Source: Phytopseudomonas daroniae (lineage in GTDB: Bacteria > Pseudomonadota > Gammaproteobacteria > Pseudomonadales > Pseudomonadaceae). Taken from it: a stretch of DNA of 61,391 nt. Position numbers and translations under genes: made by a program. The stretch spans positions 1 through 61,391 of the forward strand of contig NZ_QJUI01000025.1 in assembly GCF_004327285.1 (NCBI RefSeq). The letters are read 5' to 3'. Below the pieces are notes generated by a model. The model saw only the letters and a program-made list of their open reading frames with translations. It was not told the origin of the DNA and did no database searches. Below, one piece after another: positions 35,693 to 43,496 of this stretch. How positions within the stretch are numbered: the first letter of the stretch is position 1; the number at the start of each line of letters is the position of its first letter.

Positions 35693-36454
35693 ATGCTTTC
35701 ATTCGATTTGAAGGGTAAAACCGCGCTCATTACGGGCGCTGCGTCGGGTATCGGTCTCGAAACTGCGCGAATGCTCGCAGGCTATGGTGCTGTCGTGGCA
35801 ATCAACTACCTGCCGGACGACAGCCGTGGTTCGGAGGCCGTCGCCTCGATCATCTCCGCAGGCGGCCAGGCGATTGCCGCGCCGGGCGACCTGGGGGATC
35901 CGCAGGCGGCGCAGGCCATGGTGCTCAAGGCCGTTGCCGACCTTGGCCGTCTCGATCTGTTGGTCAACAACGCTGGCACACCCGGCGTGAGCAAGCCGAT
36001 CCCGATCGGGCAACTGGACGATGTGACCGAAGAGCTGTGGGCATTGATCCTCAATACCAACCTCATGAGCGTATTCCGCTGCTCGCGAGTGGCGGCGGCG
36101 GCGCTCAAAGAAAGCGGTGGGGCGATCGTCAATACGGCGTCCATTGCAGGCTTCAGTTCAGTCAGCAGCAGTATCAGCTACAGCGCCTCTAAGGCGGCCG
36201 TGATCAACCTCACCAAGAACCTCGCAAAGGCGCTGGCTCCTGAGGTTCGTGTCAACGCGGTAGCCCCTGGCGCTGTCATCAGCAGCTGGGCGATCGAATG
36301 GACCGAAGATCACAAGAAGACCTCCGAAAGCGCCACTCCGCTCAAGCGTTGGGCCACCACTGCCGACATCGCCGAGATGATCATTTACCTGGGCTTCGCG
36401 GCGCGTATGACCACGGGCCAAACGGTGATCACTGACGGCGGCATCTCGCTCTGA
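35693..36454 (+). CDS. Short-chain dehydrogenase/reductase
   Basis: A 253-residue classical SDR. It has the cofactor motif TGAASGIG (about residues 15-22), NNAGTPG, the catalytic serine in NTASIAGF and the YSASK tyrosine-lysine pair, plus the C-terminal GQTVITDGGISL. It would oxidise an alcohol or reduce a carbonyl, presumably an intermediate made by the island monooxygenase. The ATG at 35693 follows a GGGGAA site, 25 nt after the binding-protein gene. Confidence 0.92.
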   Translation: MLSFDLKGKTALITGAASGIGLETARMLAGYGAVVAINYLPDDSRGSEAVASIISAGGQAIAAPGDLGDPQAAQAMVLKAVADLGRLDLLVNNAGTPGVSKPIPIGQLDDVTEELWALILNTNLMSVFRCSRVAAAALKESGGAIVNTASIAGFSSVSSSISYSASKAAVINLTKNLAKALAPEVRVNAVAPGAVISSWAIEWTEDHKKTSESATPLKRWATTADIAEMIIYLGFAARMTTGQTVITDGGISL

Positions 36455-36481
36455 CTCAATAACAATAAAAGAGGATATTTT

Positions 36482-37975
36482 ATGACCGCCTTGACTCATA
36501 CCGACTGGGAAGCCTGCGCCAAAGCGCTGAAGATCGAAGGTCGTGCGTTCATCGATGGTGCTTACACCACTGCCGTATCGGGCGAGACTTTCGATTGTCT
36601 CAGTCCAATCGACGGCCGGCTGTTGGTCAAGGTTGCATGCTGCGACAGTGCCGATGCCGATCGTGCGGTAAGCAACGCGCGTAACGCGTTCGAATCCGGT
36701 GCTTGGTCCCGCGCTGCACCTGCTCATCGCAAAGCGGTGATGATTCGCTTCGCCGAGCTGATTAAGCAGCACACCGAGGAACTCGCGCTGCTGGAAACCT
36801 TGGACATGGGCAAGCCGATCAAAGACTCGATCGGTATCGATCTGCCCAACTCGGTCATCGCACTGGCCTGGAGCGGGGAGGCCATCGACAAGGTTTACGA
36901 TGAGGTGGCACCCACGCCCCACAACCAGTTGGGGTTGGTGACGCGCGAAGCGGTCGGCGTGGTGGCTGCGATTGTGCCCTGGAATTTCCCGCTGCTCATG
37001 GCTTGCTGGAAGCTCGGCCCGGCGCTGGCTACCGGCAATTCGGTGATACTGAAACCATCAGAAAAATCACCGCTGACCGCGATCCGTATCGCGCAGCTGG
37101 CGGTCGAGGCCGGTTTGCCCAAGGGTGTGCTTAATGTGCTGCCCGGGCACGGGCATACGGTGGGTAAGGCGCTGGGGCTGCACCACGATGTTGACACGGT
37201 CGTGTTCACCGGCTCGTCACGCATTGCCAAGCAGCTACTGGTATATGCCGGCGAGTCGAATATGAAGCGTGTCTGGCTGGAGGCGGGCGGCAAGAGCCCT
37301 AACATCGTCTTCGCCGATGCCCCCGACCTGCATGCGGCAGCCAAGGCGGCGGCTAGTGCCATTGCCTATAACCAGGGCGAAGTCTGTACGGCCGGCTCAC
37401 GCTTGCTGGTCGAACGTTCGATCAAGCAAGAGTTCCTCGGTTTGGTCGTCGACGCGTTGCAGGTCTGGAAGCCCGGCAATCCGCTGGATCCGGCCACCAT
37501 GGTGGGCGCGTTGGTCGACACTCAGCAGATGAACACGGTGCTGTCGTACATTGCTGCGGGTCAGGCCGATGGTGCAGAACTGGTGGTGGGTGGAAAACGC
37601 ATATTTGAGGAGACGGGCGGTACCTATGTCGAGCCTACGATTTTCGATGGCGTGAACAATGCCATGAAAATCGCCCAAGAAGAGATCTTCGGCCCGGTGA
37701 TGTCAGTCATCGCTTTTGACACGGCAGAAGAGGCGGTCAGGATCGCCAACGACACGATCTACGGCTTGGCGGCAGCCGTCTGGAGCGCTGACCTTTCCAA
37801 GGCGCACCTGACGGCCAAGTCTTTGAGAGCTGGCAGCGTCTGGGTCAATCAATATGATGGAGGCGATATGACTGCTCCATTTGGCGGCTTCAAACAGTCG
37901 GGCAATGGTCGCGACAAGTCGCTGCATGCGTTCGACAAATACACTGAGCTTAAGTCGACCTGGATCAAATTGTAG
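36482..37975 (+). CDS. Aldehyde dehydrogenase (PuuC/KauB-like)
   Basis: A 497-residue NAD(P)-dependent aldehyde dehydrogenase with complete motifs: PWNFPLLMACWKLGPALATG, NAD contact FTGSSRIAKQL, general-base glutamate in WLEAGGKSPNIVF, catalytic cysteine in NQGEVCTAGSRLL and C-terminal PFGGFKQSGNGRDKS. It looks closest to the gamma-glutamyl-gamma-aminobutyraldehyde dehydrogenases of polyamine and amine breakdown, which hints that the pathway yields an amino-aldehyde. It is last gene of the island operon, with AGAGGA upstream of the ATG and a hairpin about 40 nt after the stop. Confidence 0.93.
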   Translation: MTALTHTDWEACAKALKIEGRAFIDGAYTTAVSGETFDCLSPIDGRLLVKVACCDSADADRAVSNARNAFESGAWSRAAPAHRKAVMIRFAELIKQHTEELALLETLDMGKPIKDSIGIDLPNSVIALAWSGEAIDKVYDEVAPTPHNQLGLVTREAVGVVAAIVPWNFPLLMACWKLGPALATGNSVILKPSEKSPLTAIRIAQLAVEAGLPKGVLNVLPGHGHTVGKALGLHHDVDTVVFTGSSRIAKQLLVYAGESNMKRVWLEAGGKSPNIVFADAPDLHAAAKAAASAIAYNQGEVCTAGSRLLVERSIKQEFLGLVVDALQVWKPGNPLDPATMVGALVDTQQMNTVLSYIAAGQADGAELVVGGKRIFEETGGTYVEPTIFDGVNNAMKIAQEEIFGPVMSVIAFDTAEEAVRIANDTIYGLAAAVWSADLSKAHLTAKSLRAGSVWVNQYDGGDMTAPFGGFKQSGNGRDKSLHAFDKYTELKSTWIKL

Positions 37976-38017
37976 GCTTGTGACTATTTAGTCAGTTGAG
38001 CCGCGCAGCCGAACCAG

Positions 38018-38038
38018 CCCCCGATTAATGATCGGGGG
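38018..38038 (+). terminator. Hairpin after the aldehyde dehydrogenase gene
   Basis: CCCCCGAT and ATCGGGGG form an 8-bp perfect stem with a 5-nt loop. It lacks a T run, so termination is only probable. It abuts the integrase fragment. Confidence 0.55.
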
Positions 38039-38040
38039 GG

Positions 38041-38217
38041 AGGCACACCTTCGCCAGTCATTACATGATAGGGGGAGGGGATATTCTCAGCCTGCAGCGC
38101 ATCCTGGGGTATTCATCCATTGCGATGACCATGCGTTACGCGCATCTATCGCCTGATCATCTGGAATCAGCGCTGAGGCTCTCGCCGCTGCAGCAGAGTG
38201 GCCACGCGTTCACTTGA
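38041..38217 (+). pseudogene. C-terminal fragment of a tyrosine recombinase (phage-type integrase)
   Basis: In frame from 38041 the sequence reads RHTFASHYMIGGGDILSLQR, then ILGYSSIAMTMRYAHLSPDH and ends QQSGHAFT before TGA at 38215. This is the box II region of tyrosine integrases: the RHTFASH arginine and histidine, the LGxSSxxMTxRYAH histidine and the nucleophile tyrosine (RYAHLSP). Everything before the box II arginine is gone and replaced by the hairpin sequence, so no functional protein is possible. It is a relic of the element that probably delivered the 29-38 kb cluster. Confidence 0.85.
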
Positions 38218-38252
38218 ATATCCAGAGCAATGATGTAGTATATCTATAACGC

Positions 38253-38262
38253 TTAACGTTAA
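38253..38262. promoter_or_regulatory. Likely HigA operator
   Basis: TTAACGTTAA is a perfect 10-bp palindrome 10 nt before the higB start. The same palindrome has been reported as the HigA-binding site in P. aeruginosa (recalled). It overlaps the likely higBA promoter, allowing autorepression. Confidence 0.72.
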
Positions 38263-38272
38263 GGATTAAAGC

Positions 38273-38539
38273 GTGATTTTGAGCTTTAAGTGTCCAGAGA
38301 CTCGGGCTCTGTTCGAAACCGGTGATTCGCGGCGGTGGAAGAATATCCTCAATGTCGCCACGCGGAAGTTAACCATGCTGCACGCGGCCACTGAGCTTCG
38401 AGACTTACGGTCTCTACCTGAGGCATTGCAGGGAAATCGGGTAGGTCAGTACAGCATTAGAATCAATGATCAATTCCGCATTTGTTTCGAGTGGTCGGAC
38501 GCCGGCCCGACGAATGTTGAAATAGTCGACTATCACTAG
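38273..38539 (+). CDS. higB: HigB-type toxin (RelE/ParE superfamily mRNA interferase)
   Basis: An 88-residue HigB toxin, a ribosome-dependent mRNA endonuclease. It has the conserved ending GNRVGQYSIRINDQFRICFEW followed by VEIVDYH, the HigB/RelE core strand with the R-I-C-F-x-W pattern. A GTG at 38273 with AAGGA upstream is the start. It precedes its antitoxin, the reversed order typical of hig loci, with 12 nt between them. A close locus stands next to tRNA-Met in P. aeruginosa, so it may be ancestral rather than island cargo. Confidence 0.9.
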   Translation: MILSFKCPETRALFETGDSRRWKNILNVATRKLTMLHAATELRDLRSLPEALQGNRVGQYSIRINDQFRICFEWSDAGPTNVEIVDYH

Positions 38540-38551
38540 GGAGGTCGCACC

Positions 38552-38857
38552 ATGGCAATTAACGGTATGCGCCCCATCCATCCGGGCGAAATCCTTCGCG
38601 AAGAGTTTCTAGAGCCGCTGGATATTTCCCCGGCTGCACTGGCTCGTGCGCTCCATGTATCTGCTCCCACGGTGAATGAAATCGTTCGTGAGCGACGTGG
38701 GGTGACTGCAGATATGGCTATTCGCCTTGGGCGCTATTTTGATACGTCTGCTCAGTTCTGGATGAACCTGCAAACCGACTATTCGTTAGCAACGACTTTT
38801 GCCGCCAATGGCGAAGAGATTGAGCACGAGATTGAGCCACTACGTGCCCAAGCGTGA
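38552..38857 (+). CDS. higA: HigA-type antitoxin
   Basis: A 101-residue Xre-type antitoxin: IHPGEILREEFLEPLDISPA followed by helix-turn-helix residues ALARALHVSAPTVNEIVRERRG and the HigA-specific YFDTSAQFWMNLQTDYSL. It neutralises HigB and represses the operon through the TTAACGTTAA site. GGGAGG lies eight bases before the ATG. Its end is 11 nt before the right direct repeat. Confidence 0.93.
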   Translation: MAINGMRPIHPGEILREEFLEPLDISPAALARALHVSAPTVNEIVRERRGVTADMAIRLGRYFDTSAQFWMNLQTDYSLATTFAANGEEIEHEIEPLRAQA

Positions 38858-38868
38858 GGTACGGTGGT

Positions 38869-38923
38869 CTGTTTGTAGTCTGCCCCAGAAACAAAAAAGG
38901 GCTTACCTTTCGGTAAACCCTTG
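38869..38923 (-). repeat. Right 55-nt direct repeat and tRNA-Met terminator
   Basis: This copy (core 38886-38916) pairs with 29031-29085. On the minus strand it reads as the hairpin AAGGGTTTACC-GAAA-GGTAAGCCCTT followed by TTTTTG, immediately downstream of tRNA-Met, so it is the tRNA terminator. The distance between cores is 9838 bp. Confidence 0.75.
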
Positions 38924-38930
38924 TTTTGTT

Positions 38931-39007
38931 TGGTGGCTACGCAGGGACTTGAACCCCGGACCCCAGCATTATGAATGCTATGCTCTAACCAGCTGAGCTA
39001 CGTAGCC
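38931..39007 (-). tRNA. tRNA-Met (CAT), elongator
   Basis: A 77-nt tRNA read on the minus strand: GGCTACG acceptor paired to CGTAGCC, D-loop GCTCAGCTGGTTAGAGC, anticodon loop TTCATAA with CAT, T-arm GGGGTTCAAGTCCC, and an encoded CCA (38931-38933). The 5' end pairs fully and the D-stem is that of an elongator rather than initiator tRNA. It is followed by a terminator that is duplicated 9.8 kb away. Confidence 0.95.
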
Positions 39008-39158
39008 GAGTGGCGCGCATTTTCCGCATCCGTCAGTGTCGTGTCAACCCCAGTGGGCATAATAATTTACGCACTTTCAACCGTTTAGCCGTTTTTTGGC
39101 AAGGCGCGCCATGCTGATAGCCGCTGTGTCGAGGCGGGGCCTTGCAGGCTCGGGCTGT

Positions 39159-39725
39159 CTAGCCGAAGACGGGATCACGATGCGGGTAGGGCGTCCGTTC
39201 GATGGCGCGCTGCTGTTCCGGCGTCGGTGCCGCACGGCAGAGATCCGGCTGCTGGCCCTGCGGATATCCGCCCACGACGAGGAAGTCGTCGCTGCTGGCC
39301 AGGTTGCAATGACCGGTGCCAGCCGGCAGTACCAATACATCACCGCTGTGCAGGCTGAGTTCCCGGCCGCCCGGGCCGCCCAGCATGACCCGGGCTTCGC
39401 CCTGGATGACGCCGAGCACTTCGTGGGCATTGCTGTGGTAGTGGTGATAGTCATAGATGCCATCAACCCATTGCGCGGGCCAGGCATTTTTACCGAACAG
39501 ACGCTGCGTGCCGGATGGCGCCGGCAGCCCCTCGTCCTTCAATGCCTGGCGATAGACGAGCACCGGATGCTTGCCGTTGTTCGGCACCCAGTCGTTGCGC
39601 AGAAGCAGCAGTTTTTCCACTTTCGCCGTGACGGGAACTGGGGCGGATGTTGCTCCGGTAGCGCTCGATGCCTCACCGAGGCTGGCGAGGTAGTGGAGGA
39701 TCAGGCGGCGGGAAAACGTGTCCAT
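39159..39725 (-). CDS. Cupin-domain protein (YjlB-like)
   Basis: A 188-residue protein with a single cupin barrel. Motif 1 is YDYHHYHSNAHEVLGVIQGE, supplying His/His/Glu metal ligands, and motif 2 is LHSGDVLVLPAGTGHCN. The N-terminal 40 residues are less conserved. The family is widespread in pseudomonads with no established reaction. It lies downstream of ychF, on the same strand, after a strong terminator, so it is probably transcribed separately. The 150 bp to tRNA-Met hold nothing recognised. Confidence 0.8.
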   Translation of the reverse strand: MDTFSRRLILHYLASLGEASSATGATSAPVPVTAKVEKLLLLRNDWVPNNGKHPVLVYRQALKDEGLPAPSGTQRLFGKNAWPAQWVDGIYDYHHYHSNAHEVLGVIQGEARVMLGGPGGRELSLHSGDVLVLPAGTGHCNLASSDDFLVVGGYPQGQQPDLCRAAPTPEQQRAIERTPYPHRDPVFG

Positions 39726-39819
39726 GACGAGCCCTCTCGAGGCAATGGCTTCATCTTATAGAGGGCAATGTTGCGCAGGTGTTGCGGTTATCGCTGGGAA
39801 GTGGGTGCCCGCGAAATAC

Positions 39820-39851
39820 GAAGCCCCTCGGGCGGGCGCTCGAGGGGCTTC
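39820..39851. terminator. Terminator downstream of ychF
   Basis: GAAGCCCCTCG and CGAGGGGCTTC form an 11-bp perfect stem with a 10-nt loop, 21 nt past the ychF stop. The T run is short. Confidence 0.8.
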
Positions 39852-39872
39852 GTGGGCGGGCCTGGGGGGAGG

Positions 39873-40973
39873 TCAGACGTTGAAGCGGAAGTGCATCACG
39901 TCGCCGTCCTTGACGATGTATTCCTTGCCTTCCAGGCGCCATTTACCCGCTTCCTTGGCACCGGCTTCGCCCTTGAACTGGATGAAGTCGTCATAGGCGA
40001 CGACTTCGGCACGGATGAAGCCTTTCTCGAAGTCGGTGTGGATCGCGGCGGCGGACTGTGGCGCGGTGGCGCCGACCTTGACGGTCCAGGCGCGGACTTC
40101 CTTTACGCCCGCGGTGAAGTAGGTCTGCAGGTTGAGCAGCGAGTAACCGGCGCGGATCACGCGGTTCAGGCCTGGCTCGGTCATGCCCATGGTCTCGAGG
40201 AACATCTGCATTTCTTCCAGATCGTCCAGCTCGGCGATCTCGGCCTCGATCTTGTTGCACACCGGTACCACGATGGCACCTTCTTCGTCAGCGATGGCCT
40301 GTACCACATCGAGCAGCGGGTTGTTCTCGAAACCGTCTTCGGCCACGTTGGCGATGTACATCACCGGTTTGGTGGTCAGCAGGTGGAAGGTCTTGGCCAG
40401 GCGCTTCTCGTCGTCACCCAGGCTTTTCAGCAGGCTGCGCGCCGGCTTGCCTTCGGTGAAGTGGGGGATGAGCTTTTCCAGCAGCGCTTTCTGCGCCACG
40501 GCTTCCTTGTCGCCGCCCTTGGCGGTACGGGTGACGCGCTGCAGTTGTTTCTCGCAGCTGTCGAGGTCGGCCATGATCAGTTCGAGGTCGATGATCTCGA
40601 TGTCACGCTTGGGGTCGACGCTGTTGGCGACGTGGATGACGTTCTCGTCTTCGAAGCAGCGCACCACGTGGGCGATGGCGTCGGTCTCGCGGATGTTGGC
40701 GAGGAACTTGTTGCCCAGGCCTTCACCCTTGGACGCGCCCGCTACCAGGCCGGCGATGTCGACGAATTCCATGGTGGTGGGGATCACGCGCTCGGGCTTG
40801 ACGATTTCCGCCAGGGCGTCGAGGCGCGGATCGGGCATCGGTACGATGCCGCTGTTCGGCTCGATGGTGCAGAACGGGAAGTTCTCGGCCGCGATACCGG
40901 ATTTGGTGAGGGCATTGAACAGGGTGGACTTGCCGACGTTGGGTAGGCCGACGATGCCGCAATTGAATCCCAT
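39873..40973 (-). CDS. ychF: Redox-regulated ATPase YchF (OLA1)
   Basis: A 366-residue Obg-related P-loop protein that hydrolyses ATP. It has G1 GLPNVGKSTLFNALT (residues 8-22), G3 DIAGLVAGASKGEGLGNKFL, the altered G4 IANVAED that explains ATP preference, and a C-terminal TGS domain ending DVMHFRFNV. YchF associates with ribosomes and oxidative stress responses. The ATG at 40973 gives MGFNCGIVGLPNVGKS. It lies 34 nt after pth on the same strand, as usual in gamma-proteobacteria. Confidence 0.96.
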   Translation of the reverse strand: MGFNCGIVGLPNVGKSTLFNALTKSGIAAENFPFCTIEPNSGIVPMPDPRLDALAEIVKPERVIPTTMEFVDIAGLVAGASKGEGLGNKFLANIRETDAIAHVVRCFEDENVIHVANSVDPKRDIEIIDLELIMADLDSCEKQLQRVTRTAKGGDKEAVAQKALLEKLIPHFTEGKPARSLLKSLGDDEKRLAKTFHLLTTKPVMYIANVAEDGFENNPLLDVVQAIADEEGAIVVPVCNKIEAEIAELDDLEEMQMFLETMGMTEPGLNRVIRAGYSLLNLQTYFTAGVKEVRAWTVKVGATAPQSAAAIHTDFEKGFIRAEVVAYDDFIQFKGEAGAKEAGKWRLEGKEYIVKDGDVMHFRFNV

Positions 40974-41007
40974 GGTGTGTCCCTCGCGCCAAAGGCGGTA
41001 GATAAAG

Positions 41008-41598
41008 TTAGAGAGTGGCTTTCTGGCTGTGCAGCTTGCGCATCGCTACCGGCCAGTCACCGGCGAGTATTTCCGGGAGGACGTCGAGGGCGAAGCCGAT
41101 GCTGGTATCCAGCAGTTCCTGCTCGCCACGCGGAGCGCGGCCGAGCACGAAGTTGGAGACCATGCTGGCGTGCCCGGGGTGACCGATGCCAAGCCGCAGG
41201 CGGTGGAAATTATTCTGGTTGCCGAGTTGCGCGATGATGTCACGCAACCCGTTATGCCCACCGTGCCCGCCACCCTGTTTGAGTTTGGCGACGCCGGGAG
41301 GCATGTCGAGTTCGTCGTGTGCCACCAGGATTTCTTCGGGTTTGATCTTGAAGAAATTCGCCAACGCCGCCACGGACTGGCCGCTGCGGTTCATGAAGGT
41401 GGTGGGGATGAGCAGACGAACTTCGCGACCCTGATGGACAAACTTGCCCACCAGGCCGAAATACTTGCGATCGACGCTGAGATTGACGCGCTGGCTGTCT
41501 GCCAGGCGCTCAACGAAAAGGGCCCCTGCATTGTGCCGGGTCTGGTCGTATTCGGGGCCCGGGTTACCCAGGCCAACGATCAGTTGTACGGCAGTCAT
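41008..41598 (-). CDS. pth: Peptidyl-tRNA hydrolase
   Basis: A 196-residue Pth enzyme that frees tRNAs from stalled peptidyl-tRNA. The catalytic His22 and Asn12 are in GLGNPGPEYDQTRHNAG, and the other active-site parts are FMNRSGQSV, VAHDELDMPPG and GGGHGGHNGLRD. ATG at 41598 is chosen because it starts the conserved domain (MTAVQLIVGLGNPG). It sits between rplY and ychF in the conserved order prs-rplY-pth-ychF. Confidence 0.96.
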   Translation of the reverse strand: MTAVQLIVGLGNPGPEYDQTRHNAGALFVERLADSQRVNLSVDRKYFGLVGKFVHQGREVRLLIPTTFMNRSGQSVAALANFFKIKPEEILVAHDELDMPPGVAKLKQGGGHGGHNGLRDIIAQLGNQNNFHRLRLGIGHPGHASMVSNFVLGRAPRGEQELLDTSIGFALDVLPEILAGDWPVAMRKLHSQKATL

Positions 41599-41649
41599 AC
41601 AGGAGCCCTTTCCTAAAGCAGTTCCACACCGAGGTGTGGAGCTCGCCAA

Positions 41650-42276
41650 TTACTCGGCGGTGCTTTCGCCTTCGCCTTCAGCTGCGTCTTCTACACGAAC
41701 GCGCGGCAGGTGGATACTGGCAACCGGCAGATCGCTACCGTGGGCCAGAGCAACCAGCTCAACGCCTTTCGGCAGTTTGATGTCGGACAGGTGAACGGTC
41801 TGGTCGATTTCGACGTTGGCGATGTCGACTTCGATGAATTCCGGCAGGTCTTTCGGCAGGCAGGAAACTTCGACTTCGTTCAGGCTGTGCAGGACTTCGC
41901 CGCCGCCTTTCTTGACGCCAACCGAGGTGGCTTCGTTGATGAAGTGCAACGGTACGTGGGCGGTCAGTTTCTGGCCGGCAACGACGCGGATGAAGTCAGC
42001 GTGCAGAACGAAGCCTTTGGCCGGGTGGCGCTGCAGGGCTTTGATCAGGACGTTTTCTTTCTTGCCGTCAACGGTCAGGTTCAGCACGTGGCTGAAGGCC
42101 GCTTCGTTTTCCAGCAGCTTGGCGAAATCTTTGGCAACCAGGCTGATGGACAGGGGGGCTTTCTCGCCACCGTAAATCACGGCTGGAACCAGGCTGGCGT
42201 TACGACGCAGGCGGCGGCTCGCACCTTTCCCTAGGTCGGAACGCGCTTCGGCATTCAGGGTAAATTCAACAGTCAT
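41650..42276 (-). CDS. rplY: 50S ribosomal protein L25/general stress protein Ctc
   Basis: A 208-residue L25 of the long Ctc form. The N-terminal 5S-rRNA-binding domain starts MTVEFTLNAEARSDLGKGAS (about residues 1-95) and a C-terminal TL5-type beta domain follows. The C-terminus is acidic (ending EGESTAE). E. coli L25 is only 94 residues; the long form is usual in pseudomonads. It follows prs with a 234-bp gap containing a long hairpin repeat. Confidence 0.96.
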   Translation of the reverse strand: MTVEFTLNAEARSDLGKGASRRLRRNASLVPAVIYGGEKAPLSISLVAKDFAKLLENEAAFSHVLNLTVDGKKENVLIKALQRHPAKGFVLHADFIRVVAGQKLTAHVPLHFINEATSVGVKKGGGEVLHSLNEVEVSCLPKDLPEFIEVDIANVEIDQTVHLSDIKLPKGVELVALAHGSDLPVASIHLPRVRVEDAAEGEGESTAE

Positions 42277-42378
42277 TTCACTTCTCCAGAATAACCAAAC
42301 CGCCCGTTACGCTTGCGACCAGCGACGGGGCGGTTCAGTGGTATGCCTGGCCAAATGGCCAGGCGTTTTCATCAGCGG

Positions 42379-42501
42379 CACGATTTGCTGCGCGTCGGCC
42401 CTGCTGCGTTAGAAAGCGGCTCGGAATGCTCATTTACAGACTCGTAAACTCCGCTTCCTCGCCGCTTTCTGCCTTGCATGGCTCTAGCTCGCTAAATCGT
42501 G
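42379..42501. repeat. Long nested inverted repeat between prs and rplY
   Basis: The outer arms are CACGATTT (42379) and AAATCGTG (42494), the inner arms AGAAAGCGGC (42411-42420) and GCCGCTTTCT (42461-42470), with a central TTTAC/GTAAA pair. A second hairpin GCCTGGCC-AAAT-GGCCAGGC lies at 42345-42364. The sequence resembles intergenic palindromes seen in many pseudomonad genomes. It could stabilise or attenuate the prs-rplY mRNA. Confidence 0.65.
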
Positions 42502-42510
42502 AGCATGCTC

Positions 42511-43452
42511 CTAGCGGAACATCGCGCTGATCGATTCCTCATTGCTGATGCGGCGTACCGCTTCAGCGACAACCGGCGCGATGTCCAGTTGACGAATACG
42601 CGAACAGGATTGCGCGGCAGCGGACAGCGGGATGGTGTTGGTCACCACCAGTTCGTCCAGTACCGAGTTCTCGATGTTCTCGATGGCGCGGCCCGACAGT
42701 ACCGGGTGAGTCGCGTAAGCGAACACCTTGGCGGCGCCGTGTTCCTTCAGAGCCTTGGCCGCGTGGCACAGGGTGCCGGCGGTGTCGACCATGTCGTCGA
42801 CCAGGATGCAGGTACGGCCTTCCACGTCACCGATGATGTGCATCACTTCGGAGTGGTTGGCTTTCTCACGACGCTTGTCGATGATCGCCAGATCCACGCC
42901 CAGGGACTTGGCCACGGCGCGAGCACGCACCACGCCGCCAATGTCCGGGGAGACGATCATCAGGTTGTCGAAACGCTGATCTTCGATGTCGTCCACCAGT
43001 ACTGGCGAACCGTAGATGTTATCTACCGGGATATCGAAGAAGCCTTGAATCTGATCCGCGTGCAGGTCGACGGTGAGAACACGGTCGATGCCTACGTTGG
43101 CGAGCATGTCGGCCACGACCTTGGCGCTGATTGCCACGCGGGCGGAGCGCGGGCGGCGATCCTGGCGGGCATAGCCGAAGTAGGGGATGACTGCAGTGAT
43201 TCGGGTGGCTGAGGAGCGGCGGAAGGCGTCGGCCATCACTACCAGTTCCATCAGGTTGTCATTGGTTGGCGCGCACGTCGGCTGAATCAGGAAGACGTCT
43301 TTACCGCGGACGTTTTCGTTGATTTCGATCATGATTTCGCCGTCGGAGAATTTTCCGACAGAGGCATCGCCGAGGGGGATGTGCAGCTGACGAACGATAC
43401 GTCGCGCCAGATCGGGGTTAGCGTTCCCCGTAAAGACCATCATCTTGGACAC
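42511..43452 (-). CDS. prs: Ribose-phosphate pyrophosphokinase
   Basis: A 313-residue PRPP synthetase that makes phosphoribosyl pyrophosphate from ribose-5-phosphate and ATP. It shows the flexible loop PYFGYARQDRRPRSARVAI, the divalent-cation site DLHADQIQGFF and the PRPP-binding loop ILVDDMVDTAGTL. GTG at 43452 gives MSKMMVFTGNANPDLARRIV, the standard pseudomonad start. Two tRNA-Gln genes lie just upstream (45 nt), so its transcript is probably processed from an ispE-tRNA-prs precursor. Confidence 0.96.
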   Translation of the reverse strand: MSKMMVFTGNANPDLARRIVRQLHIPLGDASVGKFSDGEIMIEINENVRGKDVFLIQPTCAPTNDNLMELVVMADAFRRSSATRITAVIPYFGYARQDRRPRSARVAISAKVVADMLANVGIDRVLTVDLHADQIQGFFDIPVDNIYGSPVLVDDIEDQRFDNLMIVSPDIGGVVRARAVAKSLGVDLAIIDKRREKANHSEVMHIIGDVEGRTCILVDDMVDTAGTLCHAAKALKEHGAAKVFAYATHPVLSGRAIENIENSVLDELVVTNTIPLSAAAQSCSRIRQLDIAPVVAEAVRRISNEESISAMFR

Positions 43453-43496
43453 GCGCAGTACCTGCCGGCTGAGGGTAACCTGGATGAGTATAAAAA

